A stretch of DNA of 64,000 bases from Nicoletella semolina (GTDB taxonomy: Bacteria; Pseudomonadota; Gammaproteobacteria; Enterobacterales; Pasteurellaceae): contig NZ_SLXJ01000003.1 of NCBI RefSeq assembly GCF_004345745.1, positions 62,001 to 126,000 of the forward strand. The letters are read 5' to 3'. Below, piece by piece: positions 30,595 through 39,989 of this stretch. Position numbers and translations under genes: made by a program. The notes under the pieces are model-generated. The model saw nothing but the letters and a program-made list of their open reading frames with translations, was not told where the DNA came from and ran no database searches. Position 1 is the first letter of the stretch, and every line of letters begins with the position of its first letter.

Positions 30595-32697
30595 ATGTCA
30601 TATCAAGTTCTTGCACGCAAATGGCGACCACAGCGTTTTTCCGAGGTTGTTGGGCAGCAGCACGTTCTATCCGCCCTTGAAAACGGATTGCGAGAACAAC
30701 GCCTGCACCACGCCTATCTTTTTTCAGGCACACGAGGTGTCGGCAAAACCTCTATTGCTCGTCTATTTGCAAAAGGCTTAAACTGCGAAAAGGGAATTAC
30801 AGCCAATCCCTGTGGAGAATGTCCGCACTGTAAAGCGATTGAGGAAGGGCGATTTATTGATCTTATTGAGATAGATGCTGCCTCTCGAACAAAAGTGGAA
30901 GACACTCGTGAGCTACTTGATAATGTGCAATATAAACCGACAGTAGGACGCTTTAAGGTCTATCTTATCGATGAAGTTCATATGCTCTCTCGACATAGTT
31001 TTAATGCGTTACTTAAAACCCTTGAAGAACCGCCAGAATACGTTAAATTTCTACTGGCGACCACAGATCCACAAAAGCTGCCAATTACCATCTTATCTCG
31101 CTGTATGCAATTCCATCTGCGAGCTTTAGAACAAGTTCAAATTCGCACACATCTTGAGTTTGTCCTCAAGCAAGAAGCCATTCCATTTGAATTACCTGCT
31201 CTTGAAAAACTCGCTAAGGCAGCACAGGGCAGTGTTCGTGATGCATTAAGCCTGACAGATCAAGCTATTGCCATAAGTAATGCCAATATTACCTTACAAG
31301 TTGTCAGTGAAATGCTAGGCTTAATTGATGATCATCATTCTCTAGAACTGGTGCAGGCTCTTGCTAATGCCGATGGCGAAAAAATGATGAGCGTCATTCA
31401 GGCAATTGCAGAAAAAGGCAGTGATTGGCAAACGTTATTAAACGACATCGCAGAGATATTGCACCGTATAGCAATGATACAATTGCTCAAAAACCACGCT
31501 GAGCAGACAACGCATCTACATTTATTGGCTCAACAAATTTCACCTGAAGATGTGCAATTTTTCTACCAGCTAATGCTAACAGGCAAGCAAGAGCTTCTTA
31601 TTACGCCAGAACCTCGAATTGGTGTGGAAATGACAATGTTGCGTGCATTGGCGTTTCACCCCAAAAAAATTGAAGCCACTCTCTCAAGCAGCTCTTTACT
31701 TTTAACGCAATCTTCGTCTACGATAAATCCACCTCCGACTACGCAGGATTTAATAAAAGAAAATAAAGTACACGGCGGAAGTAAAGATCAGAAAGAAAGT
31801 AAAGATCAGAGAGCAGATAAAGCAACCTCAAATATTACCCAATTGCGAGAACAATTACAGCCAACACAAGCGGTCAATACAGCAGGAAAAACTGCACAAG
31901 AAACTGCTATCAATGCTGAAATGTCGTCTACCACAGAAATGCCTTCGCCAGCTATTGTAGCGATGAATGCAAGAAAGGCCTTACAAGAACAACGTTCAAC
32001 ACTGATACAAAGTGAAAAAAAAAAGCCAATAGCAGCAGAAATGCCTAACGCAGCACGTCCCCAAACAGGCTCAAAAAATCAATCTGATATTCAAACTCGC
32101 TTTGTCAATCTAGCAACTGAACAATCTGCTTCTACTGCCCCTTCCTCAATACAAAATATCAAAACTAATTCAGACGATGATTACCGTTGGACTTGGTTAA
32201 ATCCTGAATTGGAAGAACAAAATGAGACAGTAAAACCCTCCGATATTCGCCAATCCATTTTGCAAGAGCGAACGCCAGAAATTTTAGCCAAAATGATTGC
32301 AATATCGTGTGAGCAAGATGCATGGTGTAGAATTGTTGATCAGCTCCATTTAGGAGGCTTATCTCGCCAGCTTGCCTTAAATAGCTATCTCGCTGAAAAA
32401 ATCGAAAACCATTTAAAATTGGTACTTAAGCCTACTATGGCACATTTAAATAGCGATGAATCTCGCCAAAGCCTTGCGAATAGTTTGGCAAAACAAGCAT
32501 TAACATTTGATATCATCATTGGCGAAAGCGAAGCACACCTGACTCCACTAGAGTACCGTCGCAAGATTTTTGAGAGCTTAACCCAAGAAGCCAAAAATGC
32601 CCTACTTGATGATCAAAACTTAAACCTATTAAAAGCGACTTTTGATGCTCAAATTGATGAAAGCACCATAAGAGCTGTTGCAAGCGGTTACAAATAA
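30595..32697 (+). CDS. dnaX: DNA polymerase III subunits tau (and predicted gamma)
   Basis: DnaX is the clamp-loader ATPase; tau also binds the polymerase core and DnaB. The 700-aa tau has Walker A GTRGVGKTS (45-53), four zinc cysteines (64, 73, 76, 79), IDEVHMLSR, and a sensor region, then a low-complexity linker and tau domains IV-V. Near codons 474-477 a run of ten A followed by G contains A AAA AAG in the same phase as the Escherichia coli dnaX slippery site. A -1 shift would terminate at TAA 32046-32048, giving a gamma of about 484 residues. Confidence 0.97.
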   Translation: MSYQVLARKWRPQRFSEVVGQQHVLSALENGLREQRLHHAYLFSGTRGVGKTSIARLFAKGLNCEKGITANPCGECPHCKAIEEGRFIDLIEIDAASRTKVEDTRELLDNVQYKPTVGRFKVYLIDEVHMLSRHSFNALLKTLEEPPEYVKFLLATTDPQKLPITILSRCMQFHLRALEQVQIRTHLEFVLKQEAIPFELPALEKLAKAAQGSVRDALSLTDQAIAISNANITLQVVSEMLGLIDDHHSLELVQALANADGEKMMSVIQAIAEKGSDWQTLLNDIAEILHRIAMIQLLKNHAEQTTHLHLLAQQISPEDVQFFYQLMLTGKQELLITPEPRIGVEMTMLRALAFHPKKIEATLSSSSLLLTQSSSTINPPPTTQDLIKENKVHGGSKDQKESKDQRADKATSNITQLREQLQPTQAVNTAGKTAQETAINAEMSSTTEMPSPAIVAMNARKALQEQRSTLIQSEKKKPIAAEMPNAARPQTGSKNQSDIQTRFVNLATEQSASTAPSSIQNIKTNSDDDYRWTWLNPELEEQNETVKPSDIRQSILQERTPEILAKMIAISCEQDAWCRIVDQLHLGGLSRQLALNSYLAEKIENHLKLVLKPTMAHLNSDESRQSLANSLAKQALTFDIIIGESEAHLTPLEYRRKIFESLTQEAKNALLDDQNLNLLKATFDAQIDESTIRAVASGYK
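32014..32048 (+). promoter_or_regulatory. predicted dnaX -1 frameshift / slippage site
   Basis: Ten A (32015-32024) and a G encode Glu-Lys-Lys-Lys in frame. The heptamer A AAA AAG ends at 32025 in correct phase for a tandem -1 slip. The -1 frame reads seven sense codons and then TAA at 32046. The +1 frame stops even sooner (TAG at 32030-32032). I see no clear stimulatory hairpin downstream, so polymerase slippage on A10 is an equally possible mechanism. Confidence 0.6.
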
Positions 32698-32710
32698 GGA
32701 AAAATTTGCA

Positions 32711-33655
32711 ATGTCCGTACCTCAAGTTATGTCTTTGAATAAGAACAAATATGCACTCGAAATTAAAAACCTAATCAAAGAATATCCAACAGGTGTACAG
32801 GCTGTGAAAGGGATTGATCTTACCGTTAATCAAGGGGATTTTTATGCCCTATTAGGACATAACGGTGCAGGAAAATCGACAATTATTGGCATCATTAGTT
32901 CTTTAGTGAATAAAACAAGCGGTAGTGTCAAGGTATTTGGCTACGATCTTGATATTCAAAAAATGCAGTTAAAACGGCAAATTGGACTAGTGCCTCAAGA
33001 GTTCAATTTTAATCAATTTGAACGAGTCATTGATATATTAATCAATCAAGCAGGCTTTTATGGTATTGCTCGAAAAGAGGCGACCCTTCAAGCAGAAATA
33101 TGGCTAAAAAAACTAGAGCTGTGGGAGAAACGAACACATCTTACCCGAGAGCTATCTGGTGGTATGAAACGTAGAGTAATGATCGCTCGAGCGTTAATGC
33201 ACAATCCTCAATTGCTGATTTTAGATGAGCCTACCGCAGGGGTCGATATTGAATTACGCCGTAGTCTATGGGATTTTCTCACTGAACTTAACCAGCAAGG
33301 TACAACAATTATTCTGACCACGCACTATCTTGAGGAAGCTGAGAATTTGTGCCGCCACATTGGGATTATTCAAGAAGGTAAGCTGATTGAAAATACCTCA
33401 ATAAAAGCGTTACTTACCAAACTTGAAACAGAAACGTTTGTACTTGATTTGCAAATTTCTGCACAAAACTCACCGCTTGTAATTGAAAATTATGCCTTCA
33501 AATGGCTAGACGATAGCTCAATTGAAGTCGAGGTAAAACGCCAACAAGGTCTCACCCAGCTTTTTCAACAACTTAGCCAGCAAAATATTGAGGTGTTAAG
33601 TATGAGAAATAAATCGAACCGTCTCGAAGAATTGTTTATGAGAATGGCAAAATAG
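32711..33655 (+). CDS. ABC transporter ATP-binding protein (YadG-like)
   Basis: A 314-aa ATPase with Walker A GHNGAGKS (49-56), signature LSGGMKRR, Walker B LLILDEP and the H-loop TTHYLEEAE. It belongs to the DRA/ABC-2 export group and, with the next gene, matches the Escherichia coli yadG-yadH pair of unknown substrate. I use ATG 32711 after AAGGAAAAATTTGCA; an earlier in-frame start would overlap dnaX. A second ATG 18 bases downstream is less well placed. Confidence 0.93.
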   Translation: MSVPQVMSLNKNKYALEIKNLIKEYPTGVQAVKGIDLTVNQGDFYALLGHNGAGKSTIIGIISSLVNKTSGSVKVFGYDLDIQKMQLKRQIGLVPQEFNFNQFERVIDILINQAGFYGIARKEATLQAEIWLKKLELWEKRTHLTRELSGGMKRRVMIARALMHNPQLLILDEPTAGVDIELRRSLWDFLTELNQQGTTIILTTHYLEEAENLCRHIGIIQEGKLIENTSIKALLTKLETETFVLDLQISAQNSPLVIENYAFKWLDDSSIEVEVKRQQGLTQLFQQLSQQNIEVLSMRNKSNRLEELFMRMAK

Positions 33656-33674
33656 AAAAATAGGACTAGCACGA

Positions 33675-34457
33675 ATGCAAAATAAGCGGATAACCCAAAA
33701 TTGGATTGGATTTTATACCTTAAGTTATAAAGAGTCTTACCGAGTACTACGCATTTGGCGACAAACGCTCGTTCCGCCAATCATCACAACCACCCTCTAT
33801 TTCTTAATTTTTGGTGGATTAATTGGCAATCGTATTGGTGAAATGAATGGGTTTAGTTATATGCAGTTCATTGCTCCAGGGCTTACAATGATGGCAGCTA
33901 TTACAGCAGCATATATCAACACTGCCTCTTCATTTTTTCTAAGTAAATTTGTCAATAATATTGAAGAAATTTTAGTTTCTCCACTGAGTACACATACCAT
34001 TATATGGGGCTATTTATCAGGCAGTTTAGTTCGTAGCATTTTAGTAGCTATTCTAGTAACTGCTATTTCAATGTGCTTTGTTGATTACAACATTTATTCT
34101 TGGTGGGTAATTATTCTTACTTTGTTGATGACAACCATTGCTTTTGGGCTAGGTGGCTTAATTAATGCCATTTTTGCTAGGACTTTTGATGATATAGGGG
34201 TTATTCCTACCTTTGTTCTCACACCGCTTACCTATTTAGGTGGAGTATTCTACTCTATCTCATTGCTCCCAGATTTTTGGCAAAGCGTGTCAAAATTTAA
34301 TCCCATTGTCTATATGATTAACGGATTCCGATTCGGCTTTTTGGGGCAAAGTGATGTCGGTGTGTTCTATACTTTTAGCGTATTAACGTTTTTTGTACTA
34401 AGCTTGTATGTTATTGCCTACTATCTTATTGAAAAAGGGATTGGCTTACGTTCCTAG
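33675..34457 (+). CDS. ABC-2 type transporter permease (YadH-like)
   Basis: A 260-aa inner-membrane protein with six hydrophobic segments and the ABC-2 family motif region EILVSPLS followed by a long hydrophobic core and LTYLGGVFYSIS. It lies 19 bp after its ATPase and forms the membrane half of the exporter. The family handles drugs, lipids or polysaccharides; the substrate of YadGH is not known to me. Confidence 0.92.
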   Translation: MQNKRITQNWIGFYTLSYKESYRVLRIWRQTLVPPIITTTLYFLIFGGLIGNRIGEMNGFSYMQFIAPGLTMMAAITAAYINTASSFFLSKFVNNIEEILVSPLSTHTIIWGYLSGSLVRSILVAILVTAISMCFVDYNIYSWWVIILTLLMTTIAFGLGGLINAIFARTFDDIGVIPTFVLTPLTYLGGVFYSISLLPDFWQSVSKFNPIVYMINGFRFGFLGQSDVGVFYTFSVLTFFVLSLYVIAYYLIEKGIGLRS

Positions 34458-34515
34458 GCATCATCTTTAACAAAAGCTTCGTGATAAATACAACGCGAGT
34501 AGCGATAAGATAAAC

Positions 34516-34550
34516 AAAACGGAACACAAAAGTATTATGTTCCGTTTTTA
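34516..34550. terminator. bidirectional terminator between yadH-like gene and mrp
   Basis: AAAACGGAACA and TGTTCCGTTTT form a perfect 11-bp stem with an 11-nt loop, with A/T runs on both sides, in a convergent gap. Confidence 0.88.
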
Positions 34551-34568
34551 ATAAGCAAAATAACACGA

Positions 34569-35681
34569 CTATTTCACTTCACGAATCATAATTTCCGAAG
34601 GAATGACGCTTCCTTGCCAATATAATTCTGCAGCAACATTGGCAGCTAATTGCTCGTATGATTGGCTAATTTCGTGTTTTGGATAAGCCATGACTGTTGG
34701 AATACCTTTATCCATATCTTCACGCAGACGAATATGTAGCGGCATTTCACCAATCACTTTTGTTTGATATTTTTCTGCCACCTTTGCAGCCCCACCCGAA
34801 CCAAAAATTGGCTCGCACTGTCCGCAATTTGAACAAATATGTACACTCATATTCTCAATAATACCTAATACTGGGACAGAAACACGATTAAACATCGCAA
34901 TGCCTTTAATCGCATCAAGTAATGCAATATCTTGTGGTGTCGTGACCACTAATGCTCCAGTAACAGGAATTTGTTGCGAAAGGGTAAGTTGAATATCGCC
35001 TGTCCCTGGTGGCATATCAATGACAAGATAATCCAAATCTGGCCACCAAGTCTCTTGCAATAATTGGGTTAAAGCACTGCTTGCCATTGGACCTCGCCAA
35101 ATTGTGGCACTGTCGGACTCCATTAAATAACCAATTGAATTAGAAAATAAACCGTGTGCTTCGATCGGCATAATGTGCTTATTATCTGGCGAAGTCGGTC
35201 GTTGATTTGTTGCGCCCAACATATGAGGGATAGACGGACCATAAATATCTGCATCTAAAATCCCCACTTTCGCTCCTTGAGCCTTTAATGCCAATGCTAA
35301 ATTCACTGCAGTCGTTGATTTCCCCACACCACCTTTGCCCGAGCTTACAGCAATAATATTTTTAACACCATTCACAGCAGGCTGCCCATTTGCACGCTTT
35401 AAGGTTGCAATCTGGTAAGTCAAAAGCCATTTAACTGTTTTTGCTTGCACAATTTGCTTAAGTTTTTCTTCAGTTGCTTGTTGTAAAGCATTAAAACCGC
35501 TATTCCACGCAAAAGGCAGCACCAGCTCAATCCGCAAAGTTGTTCCTCCCAATTCAACTTTACGCAACGCATTGATTTCAAGCAGATTTTTTTGTAGCGT
35601 TGGGTGAGAAAAATCCGCCAAAATCGCTTTAATTTCGGCTAATAGTGGCTCTGTGAGTTGTTGTTCATTAAGTATATTCAT
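34569..35681 (-). CDS. mrp: Iron-sulfur cluster carrier ATPase ApbC/Mrp
   Basis: Mrp-family P-loop ATPases bind and transfer [4Fe-4S] clusters. The 370-aa protein has an N-terminal DUF59-like domain and the deviant Walker A SSGKGGVGKST (about 114-122 from this start). DADIYGPS, DMPPGTGD and the cluster-binding CSNCG near residue 281 follow. I start at ATG 35681, seven bases from AAGGA; an in-frame TTG two codons earlier sits too close to that site. It follows the peptide-binding lipoprotein gene by two bases. Confidence 0.95.
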   Translation of the reverse strand: MNILNEQQLTEPLLAEIKAILADFSHPTLQKNLLEINALRKVELGGTTLRIELVLPFAWNSGFNALQQATEEKLKQIVQAKTVKWLLTYQIATLKRANGQPAVNGVKNIIAVSSGKGGVGKSTTAVNLALALKAQGAKVGILDADIYGPSIPHMLGATNQRPTSPDNKHIMPIEAHGLFSNSIGYLMESDSATIWRGPMASSALTQLLQETWWPDLDYLVIDMPPGTGDIQLTLSQQIPVTGALVVTTPQDIALLDAIKGIAMFNRVSVPVLGIIENMSVHICSNCGQCEPIFGSGGAAKVAEKYQTKVIGEMPLHIRLREDMDKGIPTVMAYPKHEISQSYEQLAANVAAELYWQGSVIPSEIMIREVK

Positions 35682-35683
35682 TT

Positions 35684-37246
35684 TCAATCCTTATACCGAT
35701 ATAAATCTTTGCTGTAAATGACTTCGCTGGCATTCTCTTTTTCGATGCCTCCTAACGAGGGATCAACGCTAATACGCCGCTGGTACTGAAAGAGCGGTAA
35801 AATAACGACATCTTTCTCCAACTGAGAGAGAACCTGTTCCGCTATCTGTTTACGCCCTTGCTCATCAAACGATTGCGTCTGTAACTGTGTCAATAAATTA
35901 TCTACAGTTTGATTTTGATAACCCATTTTATTATCAGGACTATTTGAATGAAACGGCATTAAAAATGCATTGAAGTCTGCATAATCTGCACACCAGCCTG
36001 AACGAATAAGTTGAAAATTTTTCTGCTCTCGTTGCGATAATAACTGCGTCCACTCTACTTCATTGAGTGTTACACGAAATAATTCTGACTGACTTAACGT
36101 TCGCATTATACGTTCTGCAATCAGTTTATGTTGCGGCTTATCATCGTAAGTCAAAGTAATTTCAAGTGGATTTTTAACCGATATGCCAGCCCCGGCCAAT
36201 AACGCTTCAGCACTGCGATTAGAAAACAAACTATGCCATTCAGGTAACCAATTTTGTGGTAAAATATGCTGCATAGAAAGTCCAAATCCCTTACTGATTT
36301 CTGCAGAAGAGAGCATTATCTGAATGGCTTTGCGTACATCAGGATTCTGTAGTTTCGGATCTTGCACATTAAACTCATAAAAATAATGGCATAAACGTGG
36401 TAGTTTCTGTTCGTTTCTAGAGTAGCCCGTTAGAGGGTTTTCGATAAGATCAAAGCTATCAGGATTTTTAGTTGATGAAATAAGCTGATAATTCACTTGC
36501 TTAAATGGCATATCATCTTGTCTTGCTTCCAGTATTAACTGCTGTTTACTCTGCGATGAAACCTCGTAAACACCATTGCTAATAAAAGGCTGTTGTGGAG
36601 CTAGTCCTTGATAAGTTGGCAATAAAGCACTGTGGGCTAACATTTTAGGAAGTTGATAATTGGGCTGCTCAAGCTGAATTTGCAACGTATGTGGATTCAG
36701 GACGGCTACGCCTAATTCTGTTATCGCTTTTTCGCCAGCTAAAATAGCTTTAGCATTCAATATCCCCATTGAAACTAAATAACTTGCTAAAGGAGAGCCT
36801 TTTTGGGGATCACTCAATCGTTGCCAGCTTGCAACAAAATCGAGTGCCGTTACCGCTTGACCATTAGACCACGTTGCCTTATCGTCTAAAATAAACAGCC
36901 AATTTTTACCATCATCACTAAACCACTCTTTCGCCAGAGCTGGAATGACTTCTCCTTGTGAATTATATTGCAACAACCCTAACAGCAAATCACGCACAGG
37001 ACCTGCATCAGCAGCAACTTTAACAAAATGCGGATCAAGTTGTAGGTGAGCAGAATAAATGGCTCGAGTTAAAATGTGTTCATTTTTAGGCTCTTTCGTT
37101 TGGGGTAATAGCGTCTGAGAATAATTAACCTCTTCGCAGCCAGATAACACTGTCAGACAAGCGGTGAGATTGATTAATTTTTTTGCAAATCTGTGCAGGT
37201 GAGAAGCGCATAACCTAGAAATGCATAATGATGAATATCGTTTCAT
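35684..37246 (-). CDS. Peptide-binding (OppA/SBP5-family) lipoprotein, orphan
   Basis: A 520-aa solute-binding protein of family 5. The signal sequence ends in a lipobox (TVLSGC, Cys37), so it should be a membrane-anchored lipoprotein. It contains the hallmark stretch LAKEWFSDDGKNWLFILDDKATWSNG and VTALDFVASWQR, where oligopeptide-binding proteins read D.ltyTFhLR...WsdG. No ABC permease or ATPase genes are adjacent, so it either uses a distant transporter or has another role. The genes flanking it (marC-like before, mrp after) are spaced by only 1-2 bases. Confidence 0.88.
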   Translation of the reverse strand: MKRYSSLCISRLCASHLHRFAKKLINLTACLTVLSGCEEVNYSQTLLPQTKEPKNEHILTRAIYSAHLQLDPHFVKVAADAGPVRDLLLGLLQYNSQGEVIPALAKEWFSDDGKNWLFILDDKATWSNGQAVTALDFVASWQRLSDPQKGSPLASYLVSMGILNAKAILAGEKAITELGVAVLNPHTLQIQLEQPNYQLPKMLAHSALLPTYQGLAPQQPFISNGVYEVSSQSKQQLILEARQDDMPFKQVNYQLISSTKNPDSFDLIENPLTGYSRNEQKLPRLCHYFYEFNVQDPKLQNPDVRKAIQIMLSSAEISKGFGLSMQHILPQNWLPEWHSLFSNRSAEALLAGAGISVKNPLEITLTYDDKPQHKLIAERIMRTLSQSELFRVTLNEVEWTQLLSQREQKNFQLIRSGWCADYADFNAFLMPFHSNSPDNKMGYQNQTVDNLLTQLQTQSFDEQGRKQIAEQVLSQLEKDVVILPLFQYQRRISVDPSLGGIEKENASEVIYSKDLYRYKD

Positions 37247-37247
37247 A

Positions 37248-37901
37248 TTAGCCTGTTGATGTTAATGCGGGAAATAAGTTGGTTAATCCTGCAACAATAA
37301 TTTCAATGCCTAAAGCCATTAGAATTAATCCCATAATCCGTGTAACAACATTTGATCCAGTCTTACCAAGACGTTTAACCAATGGTGCAGAAAAACGAAA
37401 TAACACATAACAAGTCAGTCCAAAAATAATAATGGCTAAACTAAATCCGAGATAATCAATCCAAGAATGGTGTAATGTCCCCCACACAATCGTTGAGCCA
37501 ATCGCGCCTGGACCTGCCATTATTGGCATGGCTAACGGCACAACACCAATATTTTCATATTCTGACAGATCTTCATTTTTTTCCTCTTTATTCTGTTTAT
37601 GTTCACCTAATTTACCGCTAATCATCGTCATCGCAATACTGACAATCAAAATGCCGCCCGCTACACGAAAGGAATTTAAAGAAATGCTAAATGCGTCAAG
37701 AATCAACTTGCCAAAATATAGGCTAACAAGCAAAATAACAGATACAGAAATTGAGGTAATGACGTTAGTTCGATGGCGGTCTGCCTCATATTGGTGAGCC
37801 GTCATACTAAAGAAAATTGGTAATGTTCCAAAGGGATTAACGATTGCAAACAGCCCGATAAAAAATTGCAAATAAATAGCAAAATTAATCACATCACTCA
37901 C
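37248..37901 (-). CDS. MarC/UPF0056-family inner-membrane protein
   Basis: A 217-aa membrane protein with six hydrophobic segments and family motifs NPFGTLPIFFSMT near the N-terminus, AGGILIVSIAM and PLAMPIMAGPGAI. Escherichia coli homologues are YhgN and MarC, whose biochemical function is unknown. It heads a compact minus-strand unit with the peptide-binding lipoprotein and mrp. Confidence 0.92.
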   Translation of the reverse strand: MSDVINFAIYLQFFIGLFAIVNPFGTLPIFFSMTAHQYEADRHRTNVITSISVSVILLVSLYFGKLILDAFSISLNSFRVAGGILIVSIAMTMISGKLGEHKQNKEEKNEDLSEYENIGVVPLAMPIMAGPGAIGSTIVWGTLHHSWIDYLGFSLAIIIFGLTCYVLFRFSAPLVKRLGKTGSNVVTRIMGLILMALGIEIIVAGLTNLFPALTSTG

Positions 37902-38085
37902 ACAAAACCCATCTTATTTTATAGCTTAAACTGTCATCTATTATATAGTGAAATGACCTAAAAGGCTTGCGGAATTTAAAACTCATCTTTTGTTCTCTAT
38001 CCCTTTTTCTACAATCGTGTCATTATTTTATAAATTGTTCTATAATGCTCGTCTTTTTTACTGACTATTTAACCGAGCAACATCA

Positions 38086-38787
38086 ATGCGTTTAGATAAA
38101 TTTATCGCTGAAAATACAGGTTTAACACGCTCTCAAGCCAGCAGGGCATTACGGACAGGACAAGTGAGTGTCAATGGCATCATCGTCAAAGAGAGTGCAT
38201 TAAAAATTAGCCAACAGGATCAGGTTTGTTTTGAAGGTGAGCGAATTGAGTGGGTGAATACTGGGCAGTATATTATGTTGTATAAACCTCAAGGTTATGT
38301 TTGTAGCCACGATGACGGAAATTATCCTTCTGTTTTCCAATTTTTTGACTACCCTCTTAGTACAAAACTACATTGTGCAGGACGACTTGACGCCGATACG
38401 ACAGGACTGGTTTTATTAACCGATGATGGGAAATGGTCTCATCGCATCACTTCGCCAAAACACCATTGTGAAAAAACCTACTTAGTTACGCTTGCTGATC
38501 CGATAGAAAATGATTACACAGAAAAATTAGCACACGGCTTGTTGCTGCGAGGCGAAAAAAGGTTAACCAAACCTGCAAAGCTCGATATTCTTGACGATTA
38601 CAATGTCAATCTGACAATCAGCGAAGGACGTTATCATCAAGTCAAAAGAATGTTTGCCGCACTAGGCAATAAGGTAGAAGCACTGCATCGCTGGAAAATT
38701 GGTGATGTCATACTGGACGAACAATTATTGGAAGGTGAGTTTCGTTCGTTAAGCGTTGATGAAATAGCGTTTTTCAAAGGTAAATAA
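38086..38787 (+). CDS. rsuA: 16S rRNA pseudouridine-516 synthase
   Basis: RsuA isomerises U516 of 16S rRNA. The 233-aa protein has an N-terminal S4-type RNA-binding domain (MRLDKFIAENTGLTRSQASR) and the RsuA-family catalytic motif GRLDADTTGLVLLTDDG with the catalytic Asp near residue 104. The C-terminal EGRYHQVKRMFAALGN block follows. Single gene. Confidence 0.96.
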   Translation: MRLDKFIAENTGLTRSQASRALRTGQVSVNGIIVKESALKISQQDQVCFEGERIEWVNTGQYIMLYKPQGYVCSHDDGNYPSVFQFFDYPLSTKLHCAGRLDADTTGLVLLTDDGKWSHRITSPKHHCEKTYLVTLADPIENDYTEKLAHGLLLRGEKRLTKPAKLDILDDYNVNLTISEGRYHQVKRMFAALGNKVEALHRWKIGDVILDEQLLEGEFRSLSVDEIAFFKGK

Positions 38788-38977
38788 CACATATTGCAAC
38801 TGTAAGCATATCAAAGCAATGCGGAAATAAAAGATATTGCACGATTTCAAGCGATCAGTTTAATGGCGAATTTTGCAAGAATACTCGCTAATCTGACTGC
38901 TTGTTAAATAAGTTTTACAATACTTATCTTTTACTCACTTTGCGTTATGGATTTTAACTCACTTTTTAGGAGAAAAA

Positions 38978-39505
38978 ATGGCTCGAAAACAGCGAAATGA
39001 AATGGATTGGACTGATGATAAAGAAGAAATCATTTGGGTCAGTAAAAGTGAAATTAAACGAGATGCTGAAGCGTTAAAAAAATTGGGGGCAGCATTGTTA
39101 GAATTAACCCCAACCAACCTTGCCAAAATTCCACTAGATGATGACGTGCGTGAAGCTATTAAGCTTGCACAACGTCTGCGTTTAGAGGCTCGCCGCCGCC
39201 AAATTCAATATATCGGCAAACTACTACGCAATCTTGATCCAGCTCCTATCCAAGAAGCATTAGATAAAGTTGAAAATCGCCATAACCAACAACTCGCGTT
39301 ACTGCAAAAATTAGAATTATTGCGTGATGAATTAATCGAAAAAGGCGATGAAACGGTCAATAAAATCGTTGAACAATACCCATCATTAGAACGCCAACAG
39401 TTGCGTAATTTAGTCAGAGCTGCTCAAAAAGAGAAAGCCGCAAATAAGCCTGCTAAAAATTATCGTGAAATTTTTCAATATTTAAAATCAATGATTGCAG
39501 AATAA
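38978..39505 (+). CDS. darP: Ribosome-associated protein DarP (YjgA)
   Basis: A 175-aa highly charged, helical protein of the YjgA/DUF615 family, which contacts late 50S assembly intermediates in Escherichia coli. Typical features are [18 protein letters not shown] near the N-terminus and the C-terminal [17 protein letters not shown]. The start ATG follows TTTAGGAGAAAAA, a strong ribosome-binding site. Confidence 0.94.
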   Translation: MARKQRNEMDWTDDKEEIIWVSKSEIKRDAEALKKLGAALLELTPTNLAKIPLDDDVREAIKLAQRLRLEARRRQIQYIGKLLRNLDPAPIQEALDKVENRHNQQLALLQKLELLRDELIEKGDETVNKIVEQYPSLERQQLRNLVRAAQKEKAANKPAKNYREIFQYLKSMIAE

Positions 39506-39559
39506 TCCAAATAATTAACGGCTACTTACATCAACGTCATCACCAAATAGGGGATTTTT

Positions 39560-39904
39560 ATGACAACACTTTTTTTATCACACGTGGGATTGGCTTATTT
39601 AAGCTTAGGATTACTACTTATTAGAGGGCTTCTCTGTGCAAGACAAATCAATTGGCGACAATACACATTACTCAAAATTACCCCACATCTCGTCGATACG
39701 CTCTTGCTTGGTACAGGCATTATTTTTATTGTAATGTGGGGTTACCCTATTCAATTATGGCTCATCGCAAAATTCTTATTGATTGTGCTGTATATTATTT
39801 TTGCCGCAAAAGCGTTTAAAAAATCTCAACCTTTTTCAATTAAACACTTTTTATTAGCGGTAGTTAGCTTTATTTGTGCGATGTTAGTCGCTATTTTTCA
39901 TTGA
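39560..39904 (+). CDS. SirB2-family membrane protein
   Basis: A 114-aa hydrophobic protein with about four membrane segments, matching SirB2 (invasion gene expression up-regulator) in size and in HVGLAYLSLGLLLIRG and LLKITPHLVDTLLLGTG. The molecular role of the family is not established. In many gammaproteobacteria SirB2 lies near release-factor genes; here it precedes prfB. Confidence 0.85.
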   Translation: MTTLFLSHVGLAYLSLGLLLIRGLLCARQINWRQYTLLKITPHLVDTLLLGTGIIFIVMWGYPIQLWLIAKFLLIVLYIIFAAKAFKKSQPFSIKHFLLAVVSFICAMLVAIFH

Positions 39905-39989
39905 TTTTGTTTTTCACCAATTTTACTTTTTAGCTAACCGAATTAGCCATTACAAGAAATCTCTTTTAGAAAATATTAAGGAAAAAATA

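Noticed and set aside
31700-32190. Low-complexity, Gln/Lys/Ser-rich stretch in dnaX considered as an insertion or foreign segment
   Set aside because: A variable linker between the ATPase and tau domains is normal for DnaX.
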